The notes under the pieces were generated by a model. It had not been told where the DNA came from and ran no database searches. It saw nothing but the letters and a program-made list of their open reading frames with translations. 64,000 nt of DNA from Amycolatopsis umgeniensis (lineage in GTDB: Bacteria; Actinomycetota; Actinomycetes; Mycobacteriales; Pseudonocardiaceae). Positions 32,707 to 42,072 of this stretch are shown here, piece after piece. The position numbers were made by a program, and so were the translations under genes. Location of the stretch: the NCBI RefSeq assembly GCF_014205155.1, contig NZ_JACHMX010000001.1, forward strand, positions 8,556,001 through 8,620,000. Reading direction: 5' to 3'. Positions within the stretch are counted from its first letter, which is position 1. The number at the start of each line of letters is the position of its first letter.

Positions 32707-33876
32707 ATGGCTCAGGCACCGACGCGTGCGGACAAGTTCAGCTTCGGGCTCTGGACCGTGGGCTGGCAGGCGAACGACATGTTCGGCCCGGCGAGCCGGG
32801 GACCGCTCGACCCGGTCGAGGCCGTGCACCGGCTCTCGGACCTCGGCGCCTGGGGTGTCACCTTCCACGACGACGACCTCGTCCCGTTCGGCTCGGACGA
32901 CGCCGAGCGGGCGCGGCACCTGAAGCGGTTCCAGGGCACGCTCGCCGAAACCGGCCTCGTCGTCCCGATGGTGACCACGAACCTGTTCAGCCACCCCGTC
33001 TTCAAGGACGGCGGCCTGACGAGCAACGACCGCGACGTCCGCCGCTACGCGCTGCGGAAGGTGCTGCGGAATCTCGACCTCGCCGCCGAACTGGGCGCGT
33101 CGACCTTCGTGCTCTGGGGCGGCCGCGAAGGCAGCGAGACCGATGCCGCGAAGGACGTCCGCGCGGCGCTGGACCGCTACCGCGAGGGCATCGACTTCCT
33201 CGCCCAGTACGTCATTGACCAGGGCTACGGCCTCCGGCTCGCGCTCGAACCGAAGCCGAACGAACCGCGCGGCGACATCCTGCTGCCGACCGTCGGGCAC
33301 GCGCTCGCGTTCATCTCCACACTGGAAAACCACGAGATCGTCGGCGTGAACCCGGAGGTCGGGCACGAGCAGATGGCCGGGCTCAACATCGTCCACGGCA
33401 TCGGGCAGGCCCTGTGGCAGGGCAAGCTGTTCCACATCGACCTCAACGGCCAGCGCGGCCCGCGGTTCGACCAGGACCTCGTGTTCGGCCACGGCGACGT
33501 CCTGTCGTCGTTCTTCCTCGTCGACCTGCTGGAACACGGCGGCTACGACGGGCCGCGCCACTTCGACTACAAGCCGCTGCGCACGGAGAACATGGACGGC
33601 GTCTGGGCCAGCGCCGAGGCCAACATGGCCAGCTACCTGCTGTTCGCGGAACGCGCCCGCGCCTTCCGTGCCGATCCCGAGGTACGGGCCGCGCTGGACG
33701 CCGCCCTCGTCCCGGAGCTGGCGACACCGACGCTCAACGAGGGTGAGACCGCCGCGGATCTGCTGGCGGATCGATCGGCTTTCGAGGACTTCGACCCGGA
33801 CAAGGCGGCGGAACGTGGCTACGGCTTCATCCGCCTGTCCCAGCTGGCACTCGAACACCTCACCGGAGCGCGCTAG
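32707..33876 (+). CDS. xylA: xylose isomerase
   Basis: 389 residues; actinobacterial (class I) size. Converts D-xylose to D-xylulose. Active-site pieces: [14 protein letters not shown] (catalytic His), [13 protein letters not shown] (metal ligand Glu and Lys), [15 protein letters not shown], and [15 protein letters not shown] (metal ligands). ATG 32707 has GGGAGG 4 bases upstream. No xylulokinase gene is adjacent. Ends with a 4-base convergent overlap. Confidence 0.97.
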   Translation: MAQAPTRADKFSFGLWTVGWQANDMFGPASRGPLDPVEAVHRLSDLGAWGVTFHDDDLVPFGSDDAERARHLKRFQGTLAETGLVVPMVTTNLFSHPVFKDGGLTSNDRDVRRYALRKVLRNLDLAAELGASTFVLWGGREGSETDAAKDVRAALDRYREGIDFLAQYVIDQGYGLRLALEPKPNEPRGDILLPTVGHALAFISTLENHEIVGVNPEVGHEQMAGLNIVHGIGQALWQGKLFHIDLNGQRGPRFDQDLVFGHGDVLSSFFLVDLLEHGGYDGPRHFDYKPLRTENMDGVWASAEANMASYLLFAERARAFRADPEVRAALDAALVPELATPTLNEGETAADLLADRSAFEDFDPDKAAERGYGFIRLSQLALEHLTGAR

Positions 33877-34889
33877 AACCGGTCGACGTCGATGACAGCC
33901 TTGGCGAACTCTTCCGGCGCCTCTTGCGGGACGTTGTGGCCGATCCCGTTCAGGACGCGGTGCTCGTACTTGCCGGAGAACTTCGACCGGTAGGCCTTGC
34001 CGTCGGTGTTCGGGCCGTCGAAGTCGCTGCCGATCGTGATCGTCGGGACCGAGACCGTCGGGCCCTGCGCGAGTTTCTGTTCGAGGGCCTCGAGTTTCGG
34101 GTCGCCGTCGGCGAGGCTGAGCCGCCAGCGGTAGTTGTGGATCACGATGGCCACGTGGTCCGGATTGTCGAAACAGGCCGCCGACCGGTCGTAGGTCGCG
34201 TCGTCGAAGGTCCACTTCGGCGACGCGATCTTCCAGATCAGCTTGTTGAAGTCGTGACGGTTGTCCGTGTAGCCGAGGATGCCGCGCTCGGTGGCGAAGT
34301 AGTACTGGTACCACCAGCCGAGTTCGGCGGCGGGGGCGAGCGGCTGCTTGTTCGTCTCCCGGTTGGTGACCAGGTAGCCGCTCACCGAGACGAGCGCCTT
34401 GCAGCGCTCGGGCCACAGCGCGGCGATGATCACGGCCGTGCGGGCGCCCCAATCGAAGCCGCCGAAGACGGCCTTCTGGATCTCGAGGGCGTCCAGCAGC
34501 GCGATGATGTCGGCGGCGATCGCGGACTGCTGGCCGTTGCGGAAGGTGTCCTTCGAGAGGAACCGCGTCGGTCCGTAGCCCCGGAGGAACGGCACGATCA
34601 CCCGGTATCCGGCCGCGACCAGGCGCGGGGTGACGTCGACGTAGCTGTGGATGTCGTAGGGCCAGCCGTGCAGGAGGACCACCACCGGGCCGTCGGCGGG
34701 GCCGGCTTCGGCGTACCCGATGCTCAGCTCCCCGGCGTCGACCTGCTTGAGCGGGCCGAACGAGGTGTTCCCGCCGGTCGTCGCGGACGCGGCCACCGGT
34801 GCCGCCGCGGGCTGGGCCGAACAACTCGCCACGGTGGCTCCCGCCGTCGCGGCGATGACGGCCTGCGCGAACCTTCTCCTGCTGAGCAT
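33873..34889 (-). CDS. Tat-exported epoxide-hydrolase-like alpha/beta hydrolase
   Basis: 338 residues. Twin-arginine signal [15 protein letters not shown] with lipobox-like ASCSA, then an alpha/beta hydrolase: oxyanion motif HGWPYD, nucleophile Asp in [11 protein letters not shown], and C-terminal [15 protein letters not shown] with the catalytic His. Asp as nucleophile with HGWP is the epoxide hydrolase/haloalkane dehalogenase pattern. Probably a membrane-anchored lipoprotein facing outwards. Substrate unknown. Confidence 0.85.
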   Translation of the reverse strand: MLSRRRFAQAVIAATAGATVASCSAQPAAAPVAASATTGGNTSFGPLKQVDAGELSIGYAEAGPADGPVVVLLHGWPYDIHSYVDVTPRLVAAGYRVIVPFLRGYGPTRFLSKDTFRNGQQSAIAADIIALLDALEIQKAVFGGFDWGARTAVIIAALWPERCKALVSVSGYLVTNRETNKQPLAPAAELGWWYQYYFATERGILGYTDNRHDFNKLIWKIASPKWTFDDATYDRSAACFDNPDHVAIVIHNYRWRLSLADGDPKLEALEQKLAQGPTVSVPTITIGSDFDGPNTDGKAYRSKFSGKYEHRVLNGIGHNVPQEAPEEFAKAVIDVDRF

Positions 34890-34989
34890 CCTGATCCCTC
34901 CCGCGAAACGCCTGGTACGGGATCGAAACTAAGGACGCGGTGCGGGGCGCGGCGACCGTCGGACGACGTCACCGGTGTAAGTCACCCCT

Positions 34990-35745
34990 CTAAGCGACTT
35001 CCGGCTGGACGTCGAGGAAGGCCATCTCCAGGCGGTGGATCCGGGCCCAGAACTCGGCCTCCCTGCCGGATTCGAGCACGCCGAGATGGCCGCCGGGGAC
35101 GACACGGCCCACGAACGGACCGGAGGTCCACACCCGCCAGCCGCCCGTGGCGTCGTCGCCGGAGGCGAACGCGGGATCGTCGGTGCCGCGCATCGCCGCG
35201 ATCGGGCACGAGAGTCGCGTCCTGGCGGGCCCACGGTAGGCGTTCAGCAGCTGGAGGTCGCCGAGCAGGAGGTCCAGGGCGTACTCCCAGCTCTCGGGCG
35301 AGTCGCGATAGCCCGCGACCGGGGTGAGCCCGGTGCGGCCGAACACCCGCCCCATGGCCGACGCGCCCGCCTTGGCGTTCTTCTCCGGGGAGCGCCGTTG
35401 CGGGGCGCACGCGTCCACGACGATCAACGCGCCAGGGGCGACGCCGAGTCGTTGGGCCGTTTCCAGCGCGACGAAGGCGCCCATTCCGAAACCGATTGTC
35501 ACGGTGCGGGAAAACCAGTCCCTCGGCGTCGCGTCGGCCAAGAGCGAGGCGATTTCTTCGACGGAGGACGCGGGTGCCTCCGCGAGCCGTTCCCCGTGTC
35601 CGGGATATTCGACGCCCCAGACCTCCGCGGCGGCCGCGCCGGCGAGCGGGCCGAACGCTTGGAGCGTGCCGCCCGCGGGCGGAAGCAGCAGGTAGCCGGG
35701 GCCGCGACTGTCTGATGTGGACAGTGGAATGAGCGGGACCGTCAT
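34990..35745 (-). CDS. type II thioesterase-like protein lacking the nucleophile Ser
   Basis: 251 residues. LLLPPAGGTLQAFGPL, WGVEYPGHGERL and C-terminal PGGHLGVLES match editing thioesterases (TEII) of NRPS/PKS pathways. The nucleophile elbow, normally G-H-S-M-G-A, reads GFGMGA: Gly87 replaces Ser (codon GGA). Asp and His candidates remain. No NRPS or PKS gene is in the window. It may be a non-catalytic acyl-carrier-binding protein, or use another residue. Confidence 0.75.
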   Translation of the reverse strand: MTVPLIPLSTSDSRGPGYLLLPPAGGTLQAFGPLAGAAAAEVWGVEYPGHGERLAEAPASSVEEIASLLADATPRDWFSRTVTIGFGMGAFVALETAQRLGVAPGALIVVDACAPQRRSPEKNAKAGASAMGRVFGRTGLTPVAGYRDSPESWEYALDLLLGDLQLLNAYRGPARTRLSCPIAAMRGTDDPAFASGDDATGGWRVWTSGPFVGRVVPGGHLGVLESGREAEFWARIHRLEMAFLDVQPEVA

Positions 35746-35908
35746 GATCCGAAAGATACGCGCGGTTAACCCGAATGGGGTAACGGTTTGGGCTCGACCA
35801 AGATCAATTCACCCGCCAGGGGGAGAGCTTTCCGAGAAGGGCCCCTGACCGTGTCGTATCTGACGCTCCCCGTTCGACGTCCTGATAAAGAGCCGGAAGG
35901 AGAAAGCG

Positions 35909-36286
35909 ATGACCACCACGACACTGGCCTCGACCACGCGGCTGAACCCGGTGCGCCGCACCCTGCCGGTTCTGCTGGCGCTGGAGGACGAAGCGGAAGA
36001 CCTCGGCCGCTTGTCCCCGGACGACCGCCTGACCTGCCACGTGCACGGCCGCTGGATCCACCAGTGCGTCGCCTCACCGGTTCACGTCAACCCGATCACC
36101 CGTCACCGCTGGTGCCGCTCGTGCGCGACCGCGCTGACCGTCTCCGTCGACGAGCTGTCCGGTGCCGTCACGATGTCCTGCCCGCGGTGCGGCCACGGCG
36201 AAAGCGCCGCCTCGGCCCGGCTGATCACAGCGTGCCGGGCCAGCCTGGCGGCGGCGCGAGGCGGCACCGCGGCGCGGGCGGCCTAG
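35909..36286 (+). CDS. small zinc-ribbon-like protein
   Basis: 125 residues. LTCHVHGRWIHQCV followed by HRWCRSCATALTV and VTMSCPRCGHGES provides CxxC pairs (WCRSC, CPRC) that could bind zinc, with further Cys/His in front. N-terminal about 30 residues are Thr/Leu-rich. GGAAGGAG lies 6 bases before the ATG. Found as an uncharacterised family in actinobacteria; may bind nucleic acid. Overlaps the convergent hydrolase by 4 bases. Confidence 0.65.
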   Translation: MTTTTLASTTRLNPVRRTLPVLLALEDEAEDLGRLSPDDRLTCHVHGRWIHQCVASPVHVNPITRHRWCRSCATALTVSVDELSGAVTMSCPRCGHGESAASARLITACRASLAAARGGTAARAA

Positions 36287-37146
36287 ACGACCCACTTGAG
36301 GACACGGTCGATGATCAGCTCGCGATCCTCCGGCCGGAGATAGAGGAAATGCCCGGCGTCGGGCAGGATTTCGACGTCGGCCTGGGGAAGCAGGTTCTCG
36401 AGCCGTGCGGCGGCAGCGGCGGAATCGTGCACGGTGCTTCGCCCGCCGAACAGGGCGAGTGCGGGCACTCGGATGGATCGCAGTGCCTCCTCGCTCGGGC
36501 AGACCTGGAACGGCACCCGCGCGCGGTAAGACCGGATACCGGCGAGCACCAGCCGGGCGGCGGGCTGGTCGAGCACGTCTTCCCCGGCGGACCAGGTCAA
36601 GAACCGCCGCCACAGGCGTTCGCTGTCGAGCACGCCCGCGAGCGCGCCGTACCACAACACCTTCCGGGAGAACGGCGCCGAGACGGTGGTCGCGTCCAGC
36701 AGCCCGATGGAGGCGAGCCTGCCGGGCGCGTGGATCGCCTGGTTGACCGCGTGCCAGCCACCGGTCGAACCGCCGATGAGGTGCACCGCGGTCAATCCCA
36801 GGCTCTCGAAGACGTCGTCGAGCGCACTCGTGCGGTCGCGGATGTCCTTGAACGGCGCCGTTTGCACGCTTCGGCCCGCCTCGCCGAGGGTGTCGATCGC
36901 ATAGACGGCGTGCCGCTCGGCCAGGGCGGGGATCAAGGTCGCGTAGCAGGCGGACGTCGCCAAGAGCCCGGGCAGCAGCGCGATCGGCGGATCGTCGCCG
37001 CCGTAGCGGTAGACCCGTGTGGTGCCGTGGCGCGTCTCGACGTGGAACAGGGCGCTTGGCTCCGGGCACTCGGCCATGGCGCGGTCATAGGCGGCGAAAT
37101 AGCGCCGTTCGGCCGCCGGATCTCTGAATCCCCCGATTTTGGTCAT
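36283..37146 (-). CDS. alpha/beta hydrolase
   Basis: 287 residues from ATG 37146. IALLPGLLATSACYATLIPAL, YAIDTLGEAGRS, nucleophile elbow LIGGSTGGWHAVNQAI (GxSxG Ser), Asp in ALFGGRSTVHD region, and C-terminal DAGHFLYLRPED (His). Typical monofunctional esterase/lipase; cytoplasmic. Divergent from the AraC gene 57 bases away, which probably controls it. Confidence 0.8.
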   Translation of the reverse strand: MTKIGGFRDPAAERRYFAAYDRAMAECPEPSALFHVETRHGTTRVYRYGGDDPPIALLPGLLATSACYATLIPALAERHAVYAIDTLGEAGRSVQTAPFKDIRDRTSALDDVFESLGLTAVHLIGGSTGGWHAVNQAIHAPGRLASIGLLDATTVSAPFSRKVLWYGALAGVLDSERLWRRFLTWSAGEDVLDQPAARLVLAGIRSYRARVPFQVCPSEEALRSIRVPALALFGGRSTVHDSAAAAARLENLLPQADVEILPDAGHFLYLRPEDRELIIDRVLKWVV

Positions 37147-37203
37147 GACGAGAACGCTAGGCAGCGTCCCGTTTCCGGTCTTGAACGAAAGTAAGATGGC
37201 GGC

Positions 37204-38025
37204 ATGGGTGGGTGGAGTCTCGTGGTGCCACGGCGGGACATCGGCCGCGCGCCCGGCGAGCGGGTGCTGCGCCTCCCGGATCCTCGCCTCGCCGCCCACG
37301 TCTCGAGTTACGTCGCGCACGACCTCCCCGACGCCGGGCCGAACTCCTGGCGGGTCACCCCGCTCTCCGCGCTCATCTGGGTGATCGACCTCGAAGCGCC
37401 GAAACGCGCGCTGCCGGAATCACCCGTGCTCGGGCTGCGAGACCGGCCGCTGCTCGCGGAACAAGCCGGCGTTTCGCGAGGTATCGCCGTCGCCCTGACC
37501 CCGCTCGGCGCCTACGGATTGTTCGGGATCCCGTTGCGCGAGCTGACGAACGCGGTGATCGCGGCTTCCGATCTGACGGCGGCCGGACCGTTGACGGAAC
37601 GCCTCGCGGAAGCGGCGGACTGGCCGGAGAGGTTCCGGTTGCTGGACGAGTACCTGGTGGCGAGGCTCGCTCGTGGCCCGGAACTCTCCGCGCCCGTCCG
37701 GTACGCCTGGGACCGTCTCGCGGCTGGCCCTGTCCGCGTCGACGCACTCGCGGAGGAGGTCGGCTGGAGCCGTCAGCACCTCAACGCCCGGTTCCGCGAA
37801 CAGATCGGGCTGAACCCCAGCACGGTCGGGCGGATCACCCGGCTCAACCGCGTGATGGCGCTGGTGAACCGGGTGTCGTCCCTCGCGTGGGCGGAGGTCG
37901 CGCACCTGGGCGGCTACAGCGACCAGGCACATCTCGTACGCGAGTTCAGGGCGTTGACCGGGTGCAGCCCGACCGAGGTCGGGAAACCGGCCGGGTTATT
38001 TGTTCCGCCAGGTCACGGCGCGTGA
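37204..38025 (+). CDS. AraC-family regulator
   Basis: 273 residues with a C-terminal double HTH: AWDRLAAGPVRVDALAEEVGWSRQHLNARFREQIGLNPSTVGRITRLNRVMALVNRVSSLAWAEVAHLGGYSDQAHLVREFRALTGCSPTEV. The N-terminal 150 residues are a DUF6597-like sensor region. TAAGAT lies 6-7 bases before the ATG, suggesting leaderless expression. Likely regulates the divergent hydrolase. Ends with a 30-base overlap with the convergent lipoprotein gene. Confidence 0.88.
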   Translation: MGGWSLVVPRRDIGRAPGERVLRLPDPRLAAHVSSYVAHDLPDAGPNSWRVTPLSALIWVIDLEAPKRALPESPVLGLRDRPLLAEQAGVSRGIAVALTPLGAYGLFGIPLRELTNAVIAASDLTAAGPLTERLAEAADWPERFRLLDEYLVARLARGPELSAPVRYAWDRLAAGPVRVDALAEEVGWSRQHLNARFREQIGLNPSTVGRITRLNRVMALVNRVSSLAWAEVAHLGGYSDQAHLVREFRALTGCSPTEVGKPAGLFVPPGHGA

Positions 38026-38685
38026 ATCGGCGCTTTCGTAAGGCTGCGACGTGTACGCGAGCGAGGCGATCGGGTCCGACGCGCTCCCGAAGTGCAGACG
38101 GCAGGCCTCGAAGACCGCTCCCTTGACCGAGAAGTCCTGCGGTGCGATGTTCCCGCCCTCGCATCCGGTGACGTCCGTGTTCCCCATTCCCAGCAGGGAG
38201 CCCGGCCAGCCGCCGCTCTTGGTCCTCGCGCTCAGGACGGGCGTGGTCACCTTGGCGAGATTCGTGCCGTCGACGTTCGTCAGCTTCTCGCGGACGAAGA
38301 AGAAGTTCTTGCCGCGCAGTTTGGCCTTGTCCTCGTCTTTGAGCGGCAGGCCGTCGATGTCGGCGTCGGCCGCCTTGACCGATTCGACGGTGACCGTCAG
38401 CCCGACGAAGCCCTTCGCGTAGTCACTGTAGAACGGGATGATCGCCTGCTCGCCGAACTTCAGTTTCGTACCCGGTTTGACCGCGTCGCCGGTGACCTCC
38501 AGCGTGGGCGTGGTGGTCAGGTACGGCCTCTCGGTCGTCGTCGGCTCGCTGGCGGACGTCTCCCCGGACGTCGTGGCGGCGGCGCTCCTGGCCTGGCCGG
38601 TGTTGGCAGGCGGTGTGCAGCCGATCAGCGTCGCGCCGAGCATCGCGGCGACGACGGCATGACGAACTCTCGGACGTTTGGGCAC
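37996..38685 (-). CDS. lipoprotein of unknown function
   Basis: About 229 residues from GTG 38685 (GAGGGGAG 7 bases upstream). Lipobox LIGC at about 20-23, then a Ser/Thr-rich linker and a beta-rich domain (KFGEQAIIPFYSDYAKGFVGLTVTVESVKAADADIDGL... KNFFFVREKLTNVDG) resembling the immunoglobulin-like Telomeric-repeat/DUF4352 type domains found in secreted lipoproteins. Two Cys (CEGGN, CRLHF) may pair. Role unknown. Confidence 0.7.
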   Translation of the reverse strand: MPKRPRVRHAVVAAMLGATLIGCTPPANTGQARSAAATTSGETSASEPTTTERPYLTTTPTLEVTGDAVKPGTKLKFGEQAIIPFYSDYAKGFVGLTVTVESVKAADADIDGLPLKDEDKAKLRGKNFFFVREKLTNVDGTNLAKVTTPVLSARTKSGGWPGSLLGMGNTDVTGCEGGNIAPQDFSVKGAVFEACRLHFGSASDPIASLAYTSQPYESADSRAVTWRNK

Positions 38686-38783
38686 GACCGATCTCCCCTC
38701 GAACAGTGAAAGCGCGTGGATTTCCCCCGCTGAGCACTCTAGACAACGAGCGTTCACCCGATCGGCGGAGGTAGGTTGCGGGC

Positions 38784-39641
38784 ATGACCCAGGTTTCGAC
38801 GCCTGCCGAGGCGGCCACGAGGATCACTGGACGAGGCGTCGCCGAGCAGAGGGGTCTCTCGGGCGCGGTGACCGAAGTGGTGCTGGACAGCGGCGACACC
38901 GTGGTCGTCAAACGGGGCCACGCCCGGAACGCGACACCCGCGGAGGCGGCGGGTCTGCGGTGGCTGGGCGAGGCCGACGCCGTACGGGTACCCGAGATCC
39001 GCGGGCACGACGACGAATGGCTGGTGACCGAACTGGTCGGCGGCGGGCGCCCGACGCATCACGCGGCGGAGCGGCTGGGACGGGGGCTGGCGGCGTTGCA
39101 CGCGGCCGGCGCGCCCGCTTTCGGCGCGGCTCCGCCGGACGGGCCTGCCGACGCGTGGATCGGTCTCGCCCCGATGGAGAACGCGCCGGGCGAGGACTGG
39201 CCGGAGTGGTACGCCGAGTACCGGGTCCTGCCGTATGTGCGCCGTGCGATCGACGAAGGCACCTTGGACGCTGCCGAAGCCGCCGTCATCGAGCAGGCCT
39301 GCGCGCGGCTTCCCGAGCTGACCGGACCGGCGGAACCTCCCGCCCGCCTGCACGGTGATCTGTGGAACGGCAACGTGTTGTGGGGAGCCGTCGAGGCCGC
39401 GCTCATCGACCCCGCCGCGCACGGTGGTCACCGCGAGACCGATCTGGCCATGTTGCAGTTGTTCGGCTGCCCGCTGCTCGATCGCGTGCTCGCCGCCTAT
39501 CAGGAGGTCGCCCCGCTCGCCGACGGCTGGACCGACCGGATCGGGGCGCACCAACTGTTCCCGCTGCTCGTGCACACTGTCCTCTTCGGACGGTCCTATG
39601 CCGGGCAGGCGGTCGCGGCCGCGAGGGCGGTGGGCCGGTAG
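38784..39641 (+). CDS. fructosamine/ketosamine-3-kinase family protein
   Basis: 285 residues. Kinase-like fold: TVVVKRGHARNATPAEAAGLRWLGE (ATP-binding Lys), then RLHGDLWNGNVLW (catalytic loop) and ALIDPAAHGGHRETDLAMLQLFG (metal-binding Asp), exactly the order in fructosamine kinases, which phosphorylate glycated amines for deglycation. TAGGTT lies 6 bases before the ATG, so probably leaderless. Convergent with the TetR gene, 1 base apart. Confidence 0.9.
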   Translation: MTQVSTPAEAATRITGRGVAEQRGLSGAVTEVVLDSGDTVVVKRGHARNATPAEAAGLRWLGEADAVRVPEIRGHDDEWLVTELVGGGRPTHHAAERLGRGLAALHAAGAPAFGAAPPDGPADAWIGLAPMENAPGEDWPEWYAEYRVLPYVRRAIDEGTLDAAEAAVIEQACARLPELTGPAEPPARLHGDLWNGNVLWGAVEAALIDPAAHGGHRETDLAMLQLFGCPLLDRVLAAYQEVAPLADGWTDRIGAHQLFPLLVHTVLFGRSYAGQAVAAARAVGR

Positions 39642-39642
39642 T

Positions 39643-40317
39643 TCACCGCGCGATGCGGTCGAGCCATTCGGCGAGCATCGCGTGCTCGGCCGGGGTGAGC
39701 GCGTCCCCGGGTTCCTTCTCCAGCGCGGCTTTGAGTGCGATCGCTCGGCTCGGGATGTCCGAAGCACTCTCGGCCGTGTCGGTGGTGACGGCCGCGATGA
39801 CGTGTTCGCGCGCGGCGATGATCAGGTCCGGATTCGGCAGGCCCGGCGGGCTCGCGATGAGCGAGAGGATCACGCCCATCCCTGTCGCGTGCACCAGTTG
39901 CGCGGCCAGTTCGACGGGGACGCGCAGCCTGCCCGCCTCGGCGATGCGTTCGATGATCCGGCGGAGCATCGCGTCCGCCTCCTGGCGCGCTTCGCGGACG
40001 CGGGGCTCGCCGTACATGAGCATGTAGAAGGCGGGCTGGGAAAGGCCGAACTCGACGTGCAGATTCCAGCCGTGCCGGAGGTCGCGCACCGGGTCGTCGG
40101 TCTCGCCGAGGGCGCGCTTCCCCGACAGATAGCTCTTGAAGCCGTAGCTGGCGACAGCGTCAAGAAGGCCCTCCTTGTCCCCGAAGGTCCGGTAGAGCGT
40201 CGGTGCCTGCACTCCGGCGGCCGCGCTGACCGCACGCGTCGACAACGCCTCGCGCCCGCCGTCCAGCAGGAGCTCCGCCGCCGCGCGGACCAGGCGTTCT
40301 TTCGTCGTCACCGTCAT
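39643..40317 (-). CDS. TetR-family regulator
   Basis: About 224 residues from ATG 40317. HTH at 8-55 (RLVRAAAELLLDGGREALSTRAVSAAAGVQAPTLYRTFGDKEGLLDAVASYGF); ligand-binding domain with FYMLMYGEPRVREARQEADAMLRRIIERIAEAGRL. Divergent from two SDR genes and likely their repressor. The gap holds TATCGGTGATA (40356-40366) and an outer CGATAAC...GTTATCG pair. Confidence 0.88.
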   Translation of the reverse strand: MTVTTKERLVRAAAELLLDGGREALSTRAVSAAAGVQAPTLYRTFGDKEGLLDAVASYGFKSYLSGKRALGETDDPVRDLRHGWNLHVEFGLSQPAFYMLMYGEPRVREARQEADAMLRRIIERIAEAGRLRVPVELAAQLVHATGMGVILSLIASPPGLPNPDLIIAAREHVIAAVTTDTAESASDIPSRAIALKAALEKEPGDALTPAEHAMLAEWLDRIAR

Positions 40318-40324
40318 GTATCGA

Positions 40325-40383
40325 CGATAACACATTCTTGGTAGCGCCGGTTCGATATCGGTGATACGGTGATCTCGTTATCG
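40325..40383. promoter_or_regulatory. TetR/SDR divergent control region
   Basis: CGATAAC (40325-40331) and GTTATCG (40377-40383) are inverted copies around a central short palindrome TATCGGTGATA (40356-40366). One or both are candidates for the TetR operator between starts at 40317 and 40410. Confidence 0.4.
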
Positions 40384-40409
40384 ACGGAAACACCTGATGG
40401 GAGCACATC

Positions 40410-41135
40410 ATGACACGCGTAGCGATCGTCACCGGCGGGTCGCGGGGCATCGGCAGGGAGACCGCCGAGCGGCTGGCCTCCGACGGATTCGCGGTCGTCG
40501 TCGTATACGGCGGCAACAAGGACGAGGCCCAGGCCGCCGTCGACGTGATCAGGGCCAAGGGCGGCCAGGCGATCGCGGCTCAGGCCGACGTCGCCGACGA
40601 GCACGCCGTCGCGGCCGTGTTCGACACCGCGGAGAAGATGTTCGGCGGGGTCGACGTCGTGGTCCACGCGGCCGGGACCATGTATCTGGCGCCGGTGGCC
40701 GAACTGGATCTCGACAGGCTGGACCGGCTGCACCGCACCAACATCCGCGGCACCTTCGTGGTCGACCAGCAGGCCGCCCGCCGCGTCCGCGACGGCGGCG
40801 CGATCGTCAACTTCTCCACGTCGGTGCTCGGCCTCGCCCTTCCCGGCTATGCCGCCTACGCCGCTACCAAGGGCGCGGTCGAGGCGATCACCCTGGTACT
40901 GGCCCGGGAACTGCGCGGTCGCGACATCACCGTGAACGCGGTCGCCCCCGGCCCGACGGCCACGGCGCTGTTCCTCGACGGCAAGGACGAGGAGACCATC
41001 GCGCGGATGGCCGGGCAGCCGCCGCTGGAACGCCTCGGCACCCCGTCCGATATCGCCGAGGTCGTCTCCTTCCTCGCCGGCCCCGCCCGCTGGGTCAACG
41101 GACAGGTCCTCCGCGCCAACGGCGGCATCGTCTGA
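40410..41135 (+). CDS. SDR oxidoreductase (3-oxoacyl-ACP-reductase-like)
   Basis: 241 residues. NADP-binding TGGSRGIGRETAERLA, VVHAAGTM, Ser in NFSTSVLG and YAATK (Tyr-x-x-x-Lys); C-terminal GQVLRANGGIV. Classical SDR; substrate unknown. First of two SDR genes under the divergent TetR regulator; the next begins 31 bases later. GGGAG lies before the ATG. Confidence 0.9.
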   Translation: MTRVAIVTGGSRGIGRETAERLASDGFAVVVVYGGNKDEAQAAVDVIRAKGGQAIAAQADVADEHAVAAVFDTAEKMFGGVDVVVHAAGTMYLAPVAELDLDRLDRLHRTNIRGTFVVDQQAARRVRDGGAIVNFSTSVLGLALPGYAAYAATKGAVEAITLVLARELRGRDITVNAVAPGPTATALFLDGKDEETIARMAGQPPLERLGTPSDIAEVVSFLAGPARWVNGQVLRANGGIV

Positions 41136-41166
41136 GTTTTCGCCACCAGGAAGGGAAGTTCGTGTC

Positions 41167-42063
41167 ATGAGCGACAAGGTCATCGTCATCACCGGTGCCT
41201 CCAGCGGCTTCGGCGCCCTCACCGCGCGGGCGCTGGCGCGCGCCGGGCACACCGTCTACGCGGGCATGCGGCAGACCACCGGCCGCAACGCCCCAGCCGT
41301 CGCGGCGGCCCACGACCACGCGAAGGAACACGACGTCGACCTCCGCGCGATCGAACTGGACGTCGCGTGCCAGCGCTCCGCGGACGCGGCGATCGCCGGG
41401 ATCCTGGACAAGCAGGGCAGGCTGGACGTCGTCGTGCACAACGCCGGACACATGGTCACCGGCCCGGCCGAGGCGTTCACCCCGGACGAGCTCGCCCAGG
41501 TCTACGACACGAACGTCCTCGGCGCGCAGCGGGTCAACCGGGCGGCCCTGCCCGGGCTGCGGGCACGAGGACGGGGACTGGTGGTGTGGGTCGGCAGTTC
41601 GAGCACGCGCGGCGGCACCCCGCCGTATCTGGCGCCGTACTTCGCCGCGAAGGCCGCCATGGACGCGCTCGCCGTCAGCTACGCGGCGGAACTGGCCCGA
41701 TTCGGCATCGGCACCACGATCGTCGTCCCCGGCGCGTTCACCTCCGGGACCAACCACTTCGCCAACGGTGGCCGCCCGGCCGACTCGGCCACCGTCGCCG
41801 CTTACGAAGAGCGGTACGCGGGCCTGATGGACCAGGTCGGTGCTCGGCTCGCCGCCCTCGCGCCACCCGATGCCGATGTCGCCGCCGTCGCGGACGCGAT
41901 AGTCGACGTAGTCCAGGCACCGGCCGGTGAGCGTCCGTTCCGGGTGCACATCGATCCGTCGGACGACGGTTCCGAAGAGGTCTCCGCCGTCGCGGACAGG
42001 ATTCGAGAGCGGTTCCTGAAGCGGATCGGGCTCGAGGACCTGCTCCGTCCAACGGTCTCGTGA
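41167..42063 (+). CDS. SDR oxidoreductase
   Basis: 298 residues. TGASSGFGALTARALARAGHTVYAGMR, HNAGHMVTGPAEAFTPDEL, SSSTRGGTPPYLAPYFAAK (Ser and Tyr-x-x-x-Lys) and a longer C-terminal part than the preceding SDR, as in retinol-dehydrogenase-like members. Probably co-transcribed with it. Substrate unknown. Ends 9 bases from the stop of the convergent hydrolase. Confidence 0.88.
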   Translation: MSDKVIVITGASSGFGALTARALARAGHTVYAGMRQTTGRNAPAVAAAHDHAKEHDVDLRAIELDVACQRSADAAIAGILDKQGRLDVVVHNAGHMVTGPAEAFTPDELAQVYDTNVLGAQRVNRAALPGLRARGRGLVVWVGSSSTRGGTPPYLAPYFAAKAAMDALAVSYAAELARFGIGTTIVVPGAFTSGTNHFANGGRPADSATVAAYEERYAGLMDQVGARLAALAPPDADVAAVADAIVDVVQAPAGERPFRVHIDPSDDGSEEVSAVADRIRERFLKRIGLEDLLRPTVS

Positions 42064-42072
42064 GGCGCCCGC

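Noticed and set aside
32692..34824. Long minus-strand frame antisense to xylA
   Set aside because: Overlaps the xylA gene completely and lacks motifs. The true minus-strand gene is the hydrolase at 33873-34889 in another frame.
34990..35745. Edge of an NRPS/PKS biosynthetic cluster
   Set aside because: The thioesterase-like gene is isolated; no carrier, adenylation or ketosynthase domains occur anywhere in the window.
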